Assembly: GCA_007127255.1 (NCBI GenBank)
Contig: SKZS01000130.1
Coordinates: 1-6,040, forward strand
Direction: 5' to 3'
DNA from: Syntrophomonadaceae bacterium
GTDB taxonomy: Bacteria; Bacillota; Dethiobacteria; DTU022
DNA: 6,040 bases
The position numbers were made by a program, and so were the translations under genes. The notes beneath the pieces were generated by a model. That model was not told the origin of the DNA, did not search any database, and was given only the letters and a program-made list of their open reading frames with translations. The first letter of the stretch is position 1. Each line of letters opens with the position of its first letter. Of the stretch, positions 1 through 4,957 are shown one piece after another.

Positions 1-36
1 CGCAGCTACCTGGAGAAAATAAGACCGAATAAATAA
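1..36 (+). CDS. Possible 3' end of an upstream gene (partial)
   Basis: Reading from base 1, frame 1 gives the tail RSYLEKIRPNK followed by TAA at 34-36. The charged, hydrophilic composition and a stop only one base before the repeat element at 38 would suit the C-terminus of an upstream + strand gene. The other two forward frames also stop within this stretch (at about 22 and 32), so the choice of frame is weak. The fragment is too short to assign to any family. This is inference from position only. Confidence 0.3.
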   Translation, partial: RSYLEKIRPNK

Positions 37-37
37 G

Positions 38-66
38 TGGGACAGGGGGACAGGTTCCTTGTCCCA
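38..66 (+). repeat. Left terminal unit of copy A (L-A)
   Basis: This 29-base unit begins TGGGACAGGGGGACAGG and ends CTTGTCCCA. In RNA it can fold alone: 38-47 pairs with 57-66 as a 10-bp stem with one G-U pair and a 9-base loop. It is identical to the unit at 842-870 and is the reverse complement of the unit at 1050-1078. Confidence 0.85.
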
Positions 67-166
67 CAATATATAACCAATAATACCATAATATTACAGG
101 TTAAAATGGAAAGAGGGTATTAGGGACCCTGTTTTATTAATCCTGGCCAAGATTACCAAATTATGG

Positions 167-195
167 TGGGACAAGGAACCTGTCCCCTTGTCCCG
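167..195 (-). repeat. Right terminal unit of copy A (R-A)
   Basis: This is the inverted counterpart of the unit at 38-66, with T at 188 where the canonical right unit has C, and G at 195 instead of A. The T at 188 makes the inner hairpin perfect: GGGACAAGG (168-176) pairs with CCTTGTCCC (186-194) around a 9-base loop. The 30 bases 166-195 are identical to 1120-1149, so these two right ends form a sub-family. Confidence 0.82.
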
Positions 196-203
196 CTATT
201 CCA

Positions 204-212
204 GGGAAGGGA
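204..212 (+). promoter_or_regulatory. Ribosome binding site of yigZ
   Basis: The purine run GGGAAGGGA lies 6 bases before the ATG at 219 and supports that start. It falls in the short stretch between the end of repeat copy A (195) and the gene. I see no convincing promoter between the repeat and the gene, so yigZ is transcribed either from upstream through copy A or from a start inside it. Confidence 0.7.
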
Positions 213-218
213 CTGCTT

Positions 219-836
219 ATGGCCACTGACGATCAATCATATTTTGTCCCTCTTAAAAAAAGCCGTGCGCGTTTTACTGTGCAGGGTTCACGCTTTATAG
301 CCACCCTGGCTCCTGCAGATGATCAAGAAGAGGTTTCGAAGATCCTCGATCAAGTCCGTGCCGAGTTCCCCGATGCCACCCATCATACTTATGCTTACAG
401 AGTCGGCTCGGGCAGCTCTTTGATCGAGCGCTCTTCCGATGATCGTGAGCCGGCCGGTACAGCTGGCCCTCCCATGCTGCAGGTTTTGCAGGGTCATAAT
501 ATCTCGGATGCCCTGGTTATTGGAACAAGATATTTTGGAGGGACTAAACTTGGCATTGGCGGTTTAACACGGGCTTACCGGGATTGTGCCCGCCGCGTAT
601 TAGAAGAAGCTAAACTAAAAAAGAAAGAACCCCTTCAAAAATACTGCCTGCAGTTGGCTTATGAAGATTTGGGCACTGTCACCAGGTTTATTGAAACCCT
701 GGAAGGAACGATTATAAATCTGGATTATAGCGATACCGTAACAATGTATATCCAGGTCCCGGCCCGCGAAGAAGCAAACCTGAGGCCGGGTTTCCAATCA
801 GCCTGCCGCGGCCGCGGCTCCATTAAAAAACTCTAA
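219..836 (+). CDS. yigZ: YigZ/IMPACT family protein (UPF0029 plus DUF1949)
   Basis: The 205-residue protein matches the usual length and two-domain plan of the bacterial YigZ family (B. subtilis YvyE). The N-terminal UPF0029/IMPACT domain (about residues 16-127) carries the family signatures SRFIA (24-28), PDATHHTYAYR (51-61), SSDDREPAGTAGPPML (72-87) and TRYFGGTKLGIGGLTRAY (103-120). The C-terminal DUF1949 domain (about 143-198) has a ferredoxin-like fold related to EF-G domain IV in solved members. The family is related to eukaryotic IMPACT, a regulator of the Gcn2 kinase. The bacterial role is not settled, although a link to nucleic-acid or ribosome binding has been proposed from structure. 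The protein looks cytosolic, with no signal peptide or membrane segment. The gene is bracketed on both sides by copies of the same repeat element in direct orientation, and its stop lies 5 bases before copy B. It is complete and undamaged. Family assignment is confident; function is not. Confidence 0.95.
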   Translation: MATDDQSYFVPLKKSRARFTVQGSRFIATLAPADDQEEVSKILDQVRAEFPDATHHTYAYRVGSGSSLIERSSDDREPAGTAGPPMLQVLQGHNISDALVIGTRYFGGTKLGIGGLTRAYRDCARRVLEEAKLKKKEPLQKYCLQLAYEDLGTVTRFIETLEGTIINLDYSDTVTMYIQVPAREEANLRPGFQSACRGRGSIKKL

Positions 837-841
837 AACAC

Positions 842-870
842 TGGGACAGGGGGACAGGTTCCTTGTCCCA
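842..870 (+). repeat. Left terminal unit of copy B (L-B)
   Basis: The unit is identical to 38-66 and begins 5 bases after the TAA of yigZ. It can form its own hairpin at the 3' end of the yigZ message. No T-run follows it on the + strand, so it is not a standard intrinsic terminator in that direction. Confidence 0.85.
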
Positions 871-971
871 CAATATATAACCAATAATGACATAAAATAA
901 CATATTTCGTGGTGAGTAGGACACTAAAGGGCACTGTTTTCTTAACCCTGAACAAGATTGCCAGATTATAA

Positions 972-1000
972 TGAAACAAGGAAACTGCCCCCCTGTCCCA
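972..1000 (-). repeat. Degenerate right terminal unit of copy B (R-B)
   Basis: Its position in copy B matches the right end of copy A, but it has four substitutions: AA for GG at 974-975, A for C near 984, and C for T near 987. The last 13 bases (988-1000) are canonical. This is the most decayed unit in the window. Confidence 0.75.
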
Positions 1001-1049
1001 CGAAAGAGAATCCTGCCTTCTTTTCATAATCAAAAATGTCAAATAATGG

Positions 1050-1078
1050 TGGGACAAGGAACCTGTCCCCCTGTCCCA
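1050..1078 (-). repeat. Right-end unit R3 (intact canonical)
   Basis: This is the exact reverse complement of the left units at 38-66 and 842-870. With one more matching base on each side it forms a perfect 31-bp inverted repeat with 841-871. Confidence 0.85.
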
Positions 1079-1104
1079 GACAAGGAACCTGTCCCCCTGT
1101 CCCA
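1079..1104 (-). repeat. Right-end unit R4 (26-bp tandem duplicate)
   Basis: Bases 1079-1104 repeat 1053-1078 exactly, head to tail with no spacer. The copy lacks the first bases of a full unit, which suggests duplication by replication slippage or unequal exchange rather than a separate insertion. Confidence 0.85.
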
Positions 1105-1120
1105 GAATGCCAAAATATGG

Positions 1121-1149
1121 TGGGACAAGGAACCTGTCCCCTTGTCCCG
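1121..1149 (-). repeat. Right-end unit R5 (T variant)
   Basis: Identical to the right end of copy A over 30 bases (1120-1149 and 166-195), including T at 1142 and the final G. The T variant forms a perfect 9-bp hairpin (1122-1130 with 1140-1148). Confidence 0.83.
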
Positions 1150-1156
1150 GGTTTTT
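1122..1156 (+). terminator. Possible intrinsic terminator formed by repeat unit R5
   Basis: A perfect 9-bp GC-rich stem (GGGACAAGG / CCTTGTCCC, loop 1131-1139) is followed by GGG and then five Ts at 1152-1156. It sits 15 bases before the -35 box of the alaS promoter, a plausible place to stop transcription from yigZ. Against it, the three Gs separate the stem from a short T-run, which usually weakens intrinsic termination. Confidence 0.3.
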
Positions 1157-1171
1157 GCTGCGGTCGCTTTG

Positions 1172-1201
1172 TTGACACATCTTCGCGAAAACAGATATAA
1201 T
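1172..1201 (+). promoter_or_regulatory. Sigma-A type promoter of the alaS operon
   Basis: A perfect TTGACA (1172-1177) and a perfect TATAAT (1196-1201) are separated by 18 bases. Transcription would start near 1208, giving a leader of only about 20 bases before the alaS ATG. The spacer contains the 8-base palindrome TTCGCGAA (1182-1189), whose significance is unclear. The promoter lies just beyond the repeat cluster, which ends at 1149. Confidence 0.85.
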
Positions 1202-1213
1202 TGCGTTAACCCA

Positions 1214-1223
1214 AAAGGGAGGT
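1214..1223 (+). promoter_or_regulatory. Ribosome binding site of alaS
   Basis: AAAGGGAGGT is a near-ideal Shine-Dalgarno sequence ending 6 bases before the ATG at 1230. It fixes the start and fits an N-terminus typical of the family. Confidence 0.85.
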
Positions 1224-1229
1224 AAACGG

Positions 1230-3857
1230 ATGCAATCCAGCACTATACGCCAATATTTTTTAGACTATTTCAGCTCGAAAGAACACTTGATTATGCCCAG
1301 TTTTCCTTTGATTCCACAAAGCGATCCCACCCTTTTATTGGTTGGCGCAGGGATGGCTCCTTTAAAACCTTATTTTACGGGAGAAAAGAAACCCCCACAT
1401 CCACGCGTAGCTACATGCCAGAAATGTGTGCGGACTCCAGATATTGACAGGGTTGGACATACCGGCCGCCATGCAACTTTCTTTGAAATGCTCGGAAACT
1501 TCTCATTTGGAGATTACTTTAAGGAAGAAGCAATCGCCTGGGCCTGGGATCTGGTTCTCAATGGTTACAGGCTGCCGAAAGATCGTTTATGGGTCAGTAT
1601 TTATCTTGATGATGACGAAGCTTTTAAAATATGGAACGAGAATATAGGCATACCCGCTGATCGAATTATCAGGCTGGGTAAGGAAGATAATTTCTGGGAA
1701 ATTGGCCTCGGGCCATGCGGTCCATGCTCAGAGATATACTACGATTTAGGGGAAGAAGCCGGTTGCGACAGCCCTGACTGTGCTGTCGGTTGTGACTGTG
1801 ACCGTTACCTGGAAATCTGGAACCTTGTTTTTACACAGTTTAGCCGCGAGCCATCGGGGGAACTGGTTGAGTTAAAACAGAAAAACATTGATACTGGAGC
1901 AGGGCTTGAACGTCTGGCCATGGCCCTGCAGGATGTGCACTCTCTATATGAAATAGATATGGTTAAACCTCTCTATGATCATTTTTATAGCCTGGCTCCT
2001 GCTGACCGCCGGAAACAGGAAGTGCCCCTGCGTATACTTACCGAACACAGCAGGGGGACGTCTTTTCTGATTGCAGACGGGGTTATCCCTTCCAATGAAG
2101 GTCGCGGCTATGTTTTACGCCGCTTGCTGCGCCGGGCCGTTCGTTATGGAAAGCTGCTGGGCATCGAAGGCGATTTTATGACCGATGCTGCTTCCCTGGT
2201 CATTGATACAATGGCTTCGGCTTACCCTGAGTTAGATGAGCGTCACGAATATATCCGCCAAATAGTTAGACTTGAAGAGCAAAAATTCCAGGAAACCCTG
2301 ACCCAGGGCATGGAAATATTAGACGGTTATATTGAAAAGATGAGCCGCCAGGGGGATGAGGTTTTGCCTGGTGAACTTGCTTTTAAACTTTACGATACTT
2401 ACGGTTTCCCGCTTGATTTAACCGCGGAAATTCTGGATGAACAGGGTTTGCATATAGACCGTGACGGTTTTGAAAGTAATTTAAAAATGCAGCAGGAAAG
2501 AGCACGCAAAGCTTCCCGTGCGGTGACAGGAGCGGGAAATGAAGAAAAATATAAGGCAGCTGCGGGCCTGGAAACTGAATTTACCGGATACGAAACCCTA
2601 AAGCAGGAAACGAAAGCTTTATTCCTGCTTGTTGAAGATGAAAGCCGCTCTGAAGCGGTAAAGGGAGATAAAATAGAAATCATTTTAGATAAGACTCCCT
2701 TTTATGCCGAAGCAGGAGGACAGATTGGCGATATTGGTATGATCGAAGCAGGCAGAGGGCGAATTGCTGTGGAAAACACCTTTTTTTCTGCATCCGGCCA
2801 AATAATACACCGCGGGGTTGTTGAAGAGGGCAAAATAGCAATTAATGATTCTGTAAAAGCTATAGTCGAAGGCGAACGCCGCCGGGGTATTTGTCGAAGC
2901 CATACTTCAACCCATCTGCTGCACCGGGCCCTGCGTAATAGGCTGGGTGACCATGTTAACCAGGCCGGTTCCCTGGTTGCTCCAGACCGTATCCGCTTTG
3001 ACTTCAATCACTTTGCAGCCCTAAACAGGGAGCAATTGCTGGCAATCGAAGAGGAAGTTAATAAAATTGCTCTTGAAAACGTTACTGTCAGGGCTGAAGA
3101 AAAAACGCTTGAAGAAGCAAAAGAGCTTGGTGCTACAGCACTTTTTGCTGATAAATATGAAGAGAGTTCGGTTCGTATGGTTTCAGCCGGAGATTACACC
3201 CACGAATTGTGTGGTGGAACTCATGTATCTTCGACTGGTGAAATTGGGCTCTTCAAGATAGCTTCCGAAGAAGGAATTGGGTCCGGACTTCGCCGAATTG
3301 AGGCCACAGTGGGGATGGCTGCTTACAGGCAAACTATAGAAAAAGAAGAGATACTGCAAAACATTGCCCTTATGCTTAGTACTACTGAAAGCCGTCTCGA
3401 TCAAAAGTTTAATGAACACTGGGCCGAGTATAAACAATTACTAAAATCGAACCAGGATCTCAAACAGCGACTGGCAGCGACGGAAGTAAAATCACTTATG
3501 TCAGCGCTTAAAAAGGTTGATGGCGTAAATGTTCTGAGTGCTTCAGTAACTGCCGACAGCATCGACTCATTACGCATGGCCATGGATGAAGTGAAAAGCA
3601 GTGTAGAGTCGGTAGTAGTTGTTCTTGGCTCTGTCAGTGACGATAAAGTAATGCTGGTCGGGTCAGTCAGCCCCGATCTTGTTAAGCGCGGTATTCATGC
3701 CAACAAAATCATCAAAGAAGTTGCCCGCCAGGTTGGTGGGGGTGGGGGAGGAAAACCTGAACTGGCCCAGGCCGGCGGTAAAGATGTCAGCGCCCTGCCT
3801 GCAGCTATAGAGTCTGTCGAAGGGCTGGTCAGAGAACAGCTTGAAGCAGTCAGTTAG
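1230..3857 (+). CDS. alaS: Alanyl-tRNA synthetase
   Basis: This cytosolic class II synthetase attaches alanine to tRNA-Ala and edits mischarged Ser/Gly-tRNA-Ala. At 875 residues it is a normal full-length enzyme. The catalytic core (about 1-240) includes class II motif 2 around RVATCQKCVRTPDI (59-72) and motif 3 at TGAGLERLAM (222-231). A cysteine-rich stretch (C163, C166, C179, C184, C188, C190) of the kind common in bacterial AlaRS follows CGPCSE. The tRNA-recognition helical region contains LIADGVIPSNEGRGYVLRR (280-298). The editing domain has the zinc/active-site set H558, H562, C661 and H665 (HTSTH and CGGTH). The C-terminal DHHA1/C-Ala domain has the glycine-rich loop VGGGGGGKPELAQAGG (835-850). 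One small oddity is TEHSRGTSF (271-279), where the family usually reads DH-x-R. It is the first gene of the cluster, has its own promoter, and is followed after 34 bases by ireB. Confidence 0.98.
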   Translation: MQSSTIRQYFLDYFSSKEHLIMPSFPLIPQSDPTLLLVGAGMAPLKPYFTGEKKPPHPRVATCQKCVRTPDIDRVGHTGRHATFFEMLGNFSFGDYFKEEAIAWAWDLVLNGYRLPKDRLWVSIYLDDDEAFKIWNENIGIPADRIIRLGKEDNFWEIGLGPCGPCSEIYYDLGEEAGCDSPDCAVGCDCDRYLEIWNLVFTQFSREPSGELVELKQKNIDTGAGLERLAMALQDVHSLYEIDMVKPLYDHFYSLAPADRRKQEVPLRILTEHSRGTSFLIADGVIPSNEGRGYVLRRLLRRAVRYGKLLGIEGDFMTDAASLVIDTMASAYPELDERHEYIRQIVRLEEQKFQETLTQGMEILDGYIEKMSRQGDEVLPGELAFKLYDTYGFPLDLTAEILDEQGLHIDRDGFESNLKMQQERARKASRAVTGAGNEEKYKAAAGLETEFTGYETLKQETKALFLLVEDESRSEAVKGDKIEIILDKTPFYAEAGGQIGDIGMIEAGRGRIAVENTFFSASGQIIHRGVVEEGKIAINDSVKAIVEGERRRGICRSHTSTHLLHRALRNRLGDHVNQAGSLVAPDRIRFDFNHFAALNREQLLAIEEEVNKIALENVTVRAEEKTLEEAKELGATALFADKYEESSVRMVSAGDYTHELCGGTHVSSTGEIGLFKIASEEGIGSGLRRIEATVGMAAYRQTIEKEEILQNIALMLSTTESRLDQKFNEHWAEYKQLLKSNQDLKQRLAATEVKSLMSALKKVDGVNVLSASVTADSIDSLRMAMDEVKSSVESVVVVLGSVSDDKVMLVGSVSPDLVKRGIHANKIIKEVARQVGGGGGGKPELAQAGGKDVSALPAAIESVEGLVREQLEAVS

Positions 3858-3877
3858 AGAAGCACAATAAAGTAACC

Positions 3878-3883
3878 GGGAGG
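3878..3883 (+). promoter_or_regulatory. Ribosome binding site of ireB
   Basis: GGGAGG lies 8 bases before the ATG at 3892, in the 34-base gap after alaS. No terminator or promoter is visible in that gap. Confidence 0.75.
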
Positions 3884-3891
3884 AACTGATC

Positions 3892-4179
3892 ATGCAGGAT
3901 AACAACCACGGTAACACTGAAGAAACTGTTCTTTTTCGGGTAGACGGTGATGAGGTCGATAATAAGGCCAGGAAAGTTCTGACTACGGTTTACCAGGCCT
4001 TAAAAGAAAAGGGTTATAATCCCCTCAATCAGCTGGTCGGTTACCTGCTGTCAGGGGATCCGGCATATATTACCAGCCACCACAATGCGCGGAGTCTGAT
4101 CAGGGAGGTCGAACGTGACGAACTTTTAGAGGAAATTGTTGGCACCTACCTGGATCTGGCTGAAAAAAAGAAACTTTAA
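3892..4179 (+). CDS. ireB: IreB/ReoM family regulatory phosphoprotein (UPF0297)
   Basis: This 95-residue cytosolic protein belongs to the family of Enterococcus IreB, Listeria ReoM and B. subtilis YrzL. Family knowledge: it is a substrate of the PASTA-domain Ser/Thr kinase (IreK/PrkA). In Listeria the unphosphorylated form promotes ClpCP degradation of MurA, so phosphorylation tunes peptidoglycan synthesis and cephalosporin resistance. The sequence shows the core LTTVYQALKEKGYNPLNQLV (30-49), then GYLLSGDPAYITSHHNARSL (50-69) and a C-terminal helical ERDELLEEIV. Near the N-terminus T9-E-E-T12 just before VLF reproduces the TxxT arrangement of the two phosphorylated threonines known in E. faecalis IreB, so the phosphosites appear kept. 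The N-terminus is a few residues longer than in that protein. Its stop (TAA 4177-4179) overlaps an ATG at 4179. The kinase is not in this window. Family assignment is very secure; the pathway link is by homology. Confidence 0.95.
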   Translation: MQDNNHGNTEETVLFRVDGDEVDNKARKVLTTVYQALKEKGYNPLNQLVGYLLSGDPAYITSHHNARSLIREVERDELLEEIVGTYLDLAEKKKL

Positions 4180-4180
4180 T

Positions 4181-4184
4181 GGAG
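4181..4184 (+). promoter_or_regulatory. Weak ribosome binding site of ruvX
   Basis: GGAG is the only Shine-Dalgarno-like sequence before the TTG start at 4197. The spacing of 12 bases is longer than optimal. With the TTG start this predicts low initiation or dependence on ribosomes coming off ireB. Confidence 0.5.
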
Positions 4185-4196
4185 ACTGAATAAACT

Positions 4197-4622
4197 TTGC
4201 GCGTACTTGGTTTAGATCCCGGTGAAAAGCGGATTGGTGTTGCAGTAAGCGATCCCCTTGGCATTACTGCCCAGGGGGTCGAGGTTATAACCTATAAAAG
4301 TTTGGAAGAGGCCCTGGCCAGAATTACAGAAATATGCCACAGTTATGGTGTAGATAAAATAATTGTCGGCAACCCGCTTAAAATGAGTGGAGACAGGGGC
4401 AGCGCTTCTGAGAAAGCTGAAGAGTTTGCAGAGGTCCTGCAAAAAAAGCTTGATCTCCCTGTAGAAATGATCGATGAGCGTCTTACTTCGGGCAGCGCTG
4501 AGAAAACCCTTCTGGCTGGTGGGGTAAGGAGGAAAAAACGAAAAGCTGTTAAAGACAAGCTGGCCGCGGTATTAATACTGCAGCAGTACCTGGCCGGAAT
4601 GGAAAGGAATAAAGATGAATAG
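4197..4622 (+). CDS. ruvX: RuvX/YqgF family Holliday junction resolvase-like nuclease
   Basis: The 141-residue protein has the RNase H-like fold signatures of the YqgF/RuvX family: GLDPGEKRIGVAVSDPLGIT (5-24), VGNPLKMSG (57-65), DERLTS (93-98) and KDKLAAVLILQQYL (119-132). Likely metal-binding acids are D7, D93 or E94, and D120. Family members cut Holliday junctions in vitro (reported for the mycobacterial protein), and E. coli YqgF is implicated in 16S rRNA 5' end maturation, so recombination and rRNA processing are both possible roles. The start is TTG at 4197, which yields the family-typical N-terminus MRVLGLD. The frame is closed by TAA at 4191-4193, so no further upstream start is possible without crossing a stop. 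The gene lies 17 bases after ireB, and its stop overlaps the ribosome binding site of the next gene. It is probably cytosolic and complete. Confidence 0.93.
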   Translation: MRVLGLDPGEKRIGVAVSDPLGITAQGVEVITYKSLEEALARITEICHSYGVDKIIVGNPLKMSGDRGSASEKAEEFAEVLQKKLDLPVEMIDERLTSGSAEKTLLAGGVRRKKRKAVKDKLAAVLILQQYLAGMERNKDE

Positions 4623-4627
4623 AGGTG
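4621..4627 (+). promoter_or_regulatory. Ribosome binding site of the DUF1292 gene
   Basis: AGAGGTG overlaps the ruvX stop codon and ends 6 bases before ATG 4634. It decides the start: a longer reading from GTG 4625 would place the start inside this site and leave it without a ribosome binding site. Confidence 0.7.
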
Positions 4628-4633
4628 TTTGTA

Positions 4634-4957
4634 ATGCATGACAACGGAGAAGAAAGAACAGATATAATAGTTCTGGTTGATGAAGAGGGTGTCGAGCACG
4701 ATTTTGCCCTGGTTGATCGTTTTCAGGTTGACATGGCTGAATATGCTATCCTGGTTCCTGTTATCTATACCGAAGAAGGGACAAACGGTGAAGCGGTTGA
4801 TTTTGAAGATGAAGCTTTTATCTTCAGGATTGATTTAGATGACGGTGAAGAAATGCTGGTTGAAGTTGAAGATGAAAAAGAATGGCATCAGGTGGCTTCT
4901 GTTTGGGAGGAGCGCGTTCAGAATATTGGTTATGAAGAAGATGATGATCTCCTCTAG
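4634..4957 (+). CDS. yrzB: DUF1292 (UPF0473, YrzB-like) protein
   Basis: This small acidic protein of 107 residues from the ATG at 4634 belongs to the DUF1292 family by its sequence style and conserved gene position between ruvX and mltG. Features visible are the N-terminal DIIVLVDEEGVEHDFALVD segment (10-28), the pattern YAILVPV (37-43), a central acidic stretch ending in FIFRID (62-67), and a very acidic C-terminus ending EEDDDLL. It has no membrane segment, signal peptide, cysteines or recognisable catalytic motif, and probably folds as a small beta-rich cytosolic domain. No function has been established for the family to my knowledge. Its tight linkage to the genes on both sides suggests co-expression rather than a specific shared pathway. 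A start at GTG 4625 (three residues longer) is possible but less likely. Confidence 0.85.
   Translation: MHDNGEERTDIIVLVDEEGVEHDFALVDRFQVDMAEYAILVPVIYTEEGTNGEAVDFEDEAFIFRIDLDDGEEMLVEVEDEKEWHQVASVWEERVQNIGYEEDDDLL

Larger units (their letters stand above)
38..195 (+). mobile_element. MITE-like / REP-like repeat element, copy A
   Basis: This non-coding element of about 158 bp is bounded by inverted ends. Bases 38-67 are the reverse complement of 166-195 at 28 of 30 positions. The two exceptions (38/195 and 45/188) become U-G and G-U pairs in a + strand transcript. A collinear second copy lies at 842-1000. The first 47 bases of the two copies (38-84 and 842-888) are identical and their interiors differ in spacing by about one base. 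The element carries no open reading frame of its own and no obvious target-site duplication. Short length, terminal inverted repeats, no coding capacity and several copies are hallmarks of a miniature inverted-repeat element, or of REP/BIME-type repeats mobilised in trans. No transposase gene is in the window, so mobility is inferred. It starts one base after a possible stop codon and ends 23 bases before the yigZ start. Confidence 0.72.
842..1000 (+). mobile_element. MITE-like / REP-like repeat element, copy B
   Basis: This second copy of the element runs in the same orientation as copy A and starts 5 bases after the yigZ stop. The left 47 bases are identical to copy A. The interior is collinear but diverged; for example GTTTT at 936-940 matches 131-135 and CAAGATT at 953-959 matches CAAGATT in copy A. 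The right end (972-1000) differs from the canonical unit at four positions, so its pairing with the left end is weakened. An alternative right boundary is the intact unit at 1050-1078: bases 841-871 and 1049-1079 form a perfect 31-bp inverted repeat, which would make a larger element of about 239 bp. No coding capacity is seen. Confidence 0.7.
1001..1149 (-). repeat. Cluster of extra right-end repeat units upstream of alaS
   Basis: Past copy B, the non-coding stretch before the alaS promoter holds only right-end units at 1050-1078, 1079-1104 and 1121-1149. The first and last are each preceded by an AT-rich segment like the one inside the right end of copy A: TCAAATAATGG at 1039-1049 and CCAAAATATGG at 1110-1120, compared with CCAAATTATGG at 156-166. 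They therefore look like truncated right halves of the same element rather than free repeats. Bases 1001-1038 are AT-rich filler with an AATCCTG similar to one at 139-145 in copy A, which may be a remnant of another copy. No gene is credible here. Confidence 0.7.

Noticed and set aside
1050..1149. CRISPR array
   Set aside because: The repeats are palindromic, spacing is irregular (0 and 16 bases), there are no unique spacers of constant length, and copies lie far apart in both orientations with shared flanks. This fits an inverted-repeat element, not CRISPR.
38..1149. A transposase gene belonging to the repeat element
   Set aside because: No reading frame in the window shows a Y1/REP-associated tyrosine transposase or DDE motif. 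If the elements move, the enzyme is encoded elsewhere.
1182..1189. TTCGCGAA as a regulator binding site such as LexA
   Set aside because: It is only an 8-base palindrome and does not match the Gram-positive LexA box. An 8-base palindrome is expected by chance in a region of this size.
966..1225. Further open frames in the repeat cluster, on the - strand (966-1178) and + strand (971-1225)
   Set aside because: Both are read through the same repeat units (CPPVP, EPVPLS). The 26-bp tandem unit is not a multiple of three, so it shifts frame, which argues against protein-level selection. The + strand frame also runs through the alaS promoter and leader.
837..1229. T-box riboswitch or other structured leader for alaS
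   Set aside because: The stretch is explained by repeat elements. The strong promoter lies downstream of them, leaving about 20 bases of leader. No specifier loop or T-box motif is recognisable.
833..1243. Minus-strand reading frame of 136 codons covering the repeats and the alaS start
   Set aside because: It is made of translated repeat units (motifs such as GQGDRFLV and DRGTGSLSHH), overlaps the alaS promoter, ribosome binding site and first codons, and has no ribosome binding site of its own that I can support. Such repeat-derived frames are a known source of false hypothetical proteins.
3731..3751. G-rich run in alaS as a regulatory G-quadruplex
   Set aside because: The run encodes the conserved glycine-rich loop of the C-terminal domain (residues 835-841), so protein constraint explains it. 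At best a two-tetrad structure is possible.
4625..4633. GTG at 4625 as the start of the DUF1292 gene
   Set aside because: It lies inside the AGAGGTG ribosome binding site that is correctly spaced for ATG 4634, and it has no site of its own.
4343..4699. Minus-strand frame of 118 codons opposite ruvX
   Set aside because: It is a shadow of ruvX and the DUF1292 gene, which both have clear family motifs. It shows no recognisable domain, and its direction opposes the operon.
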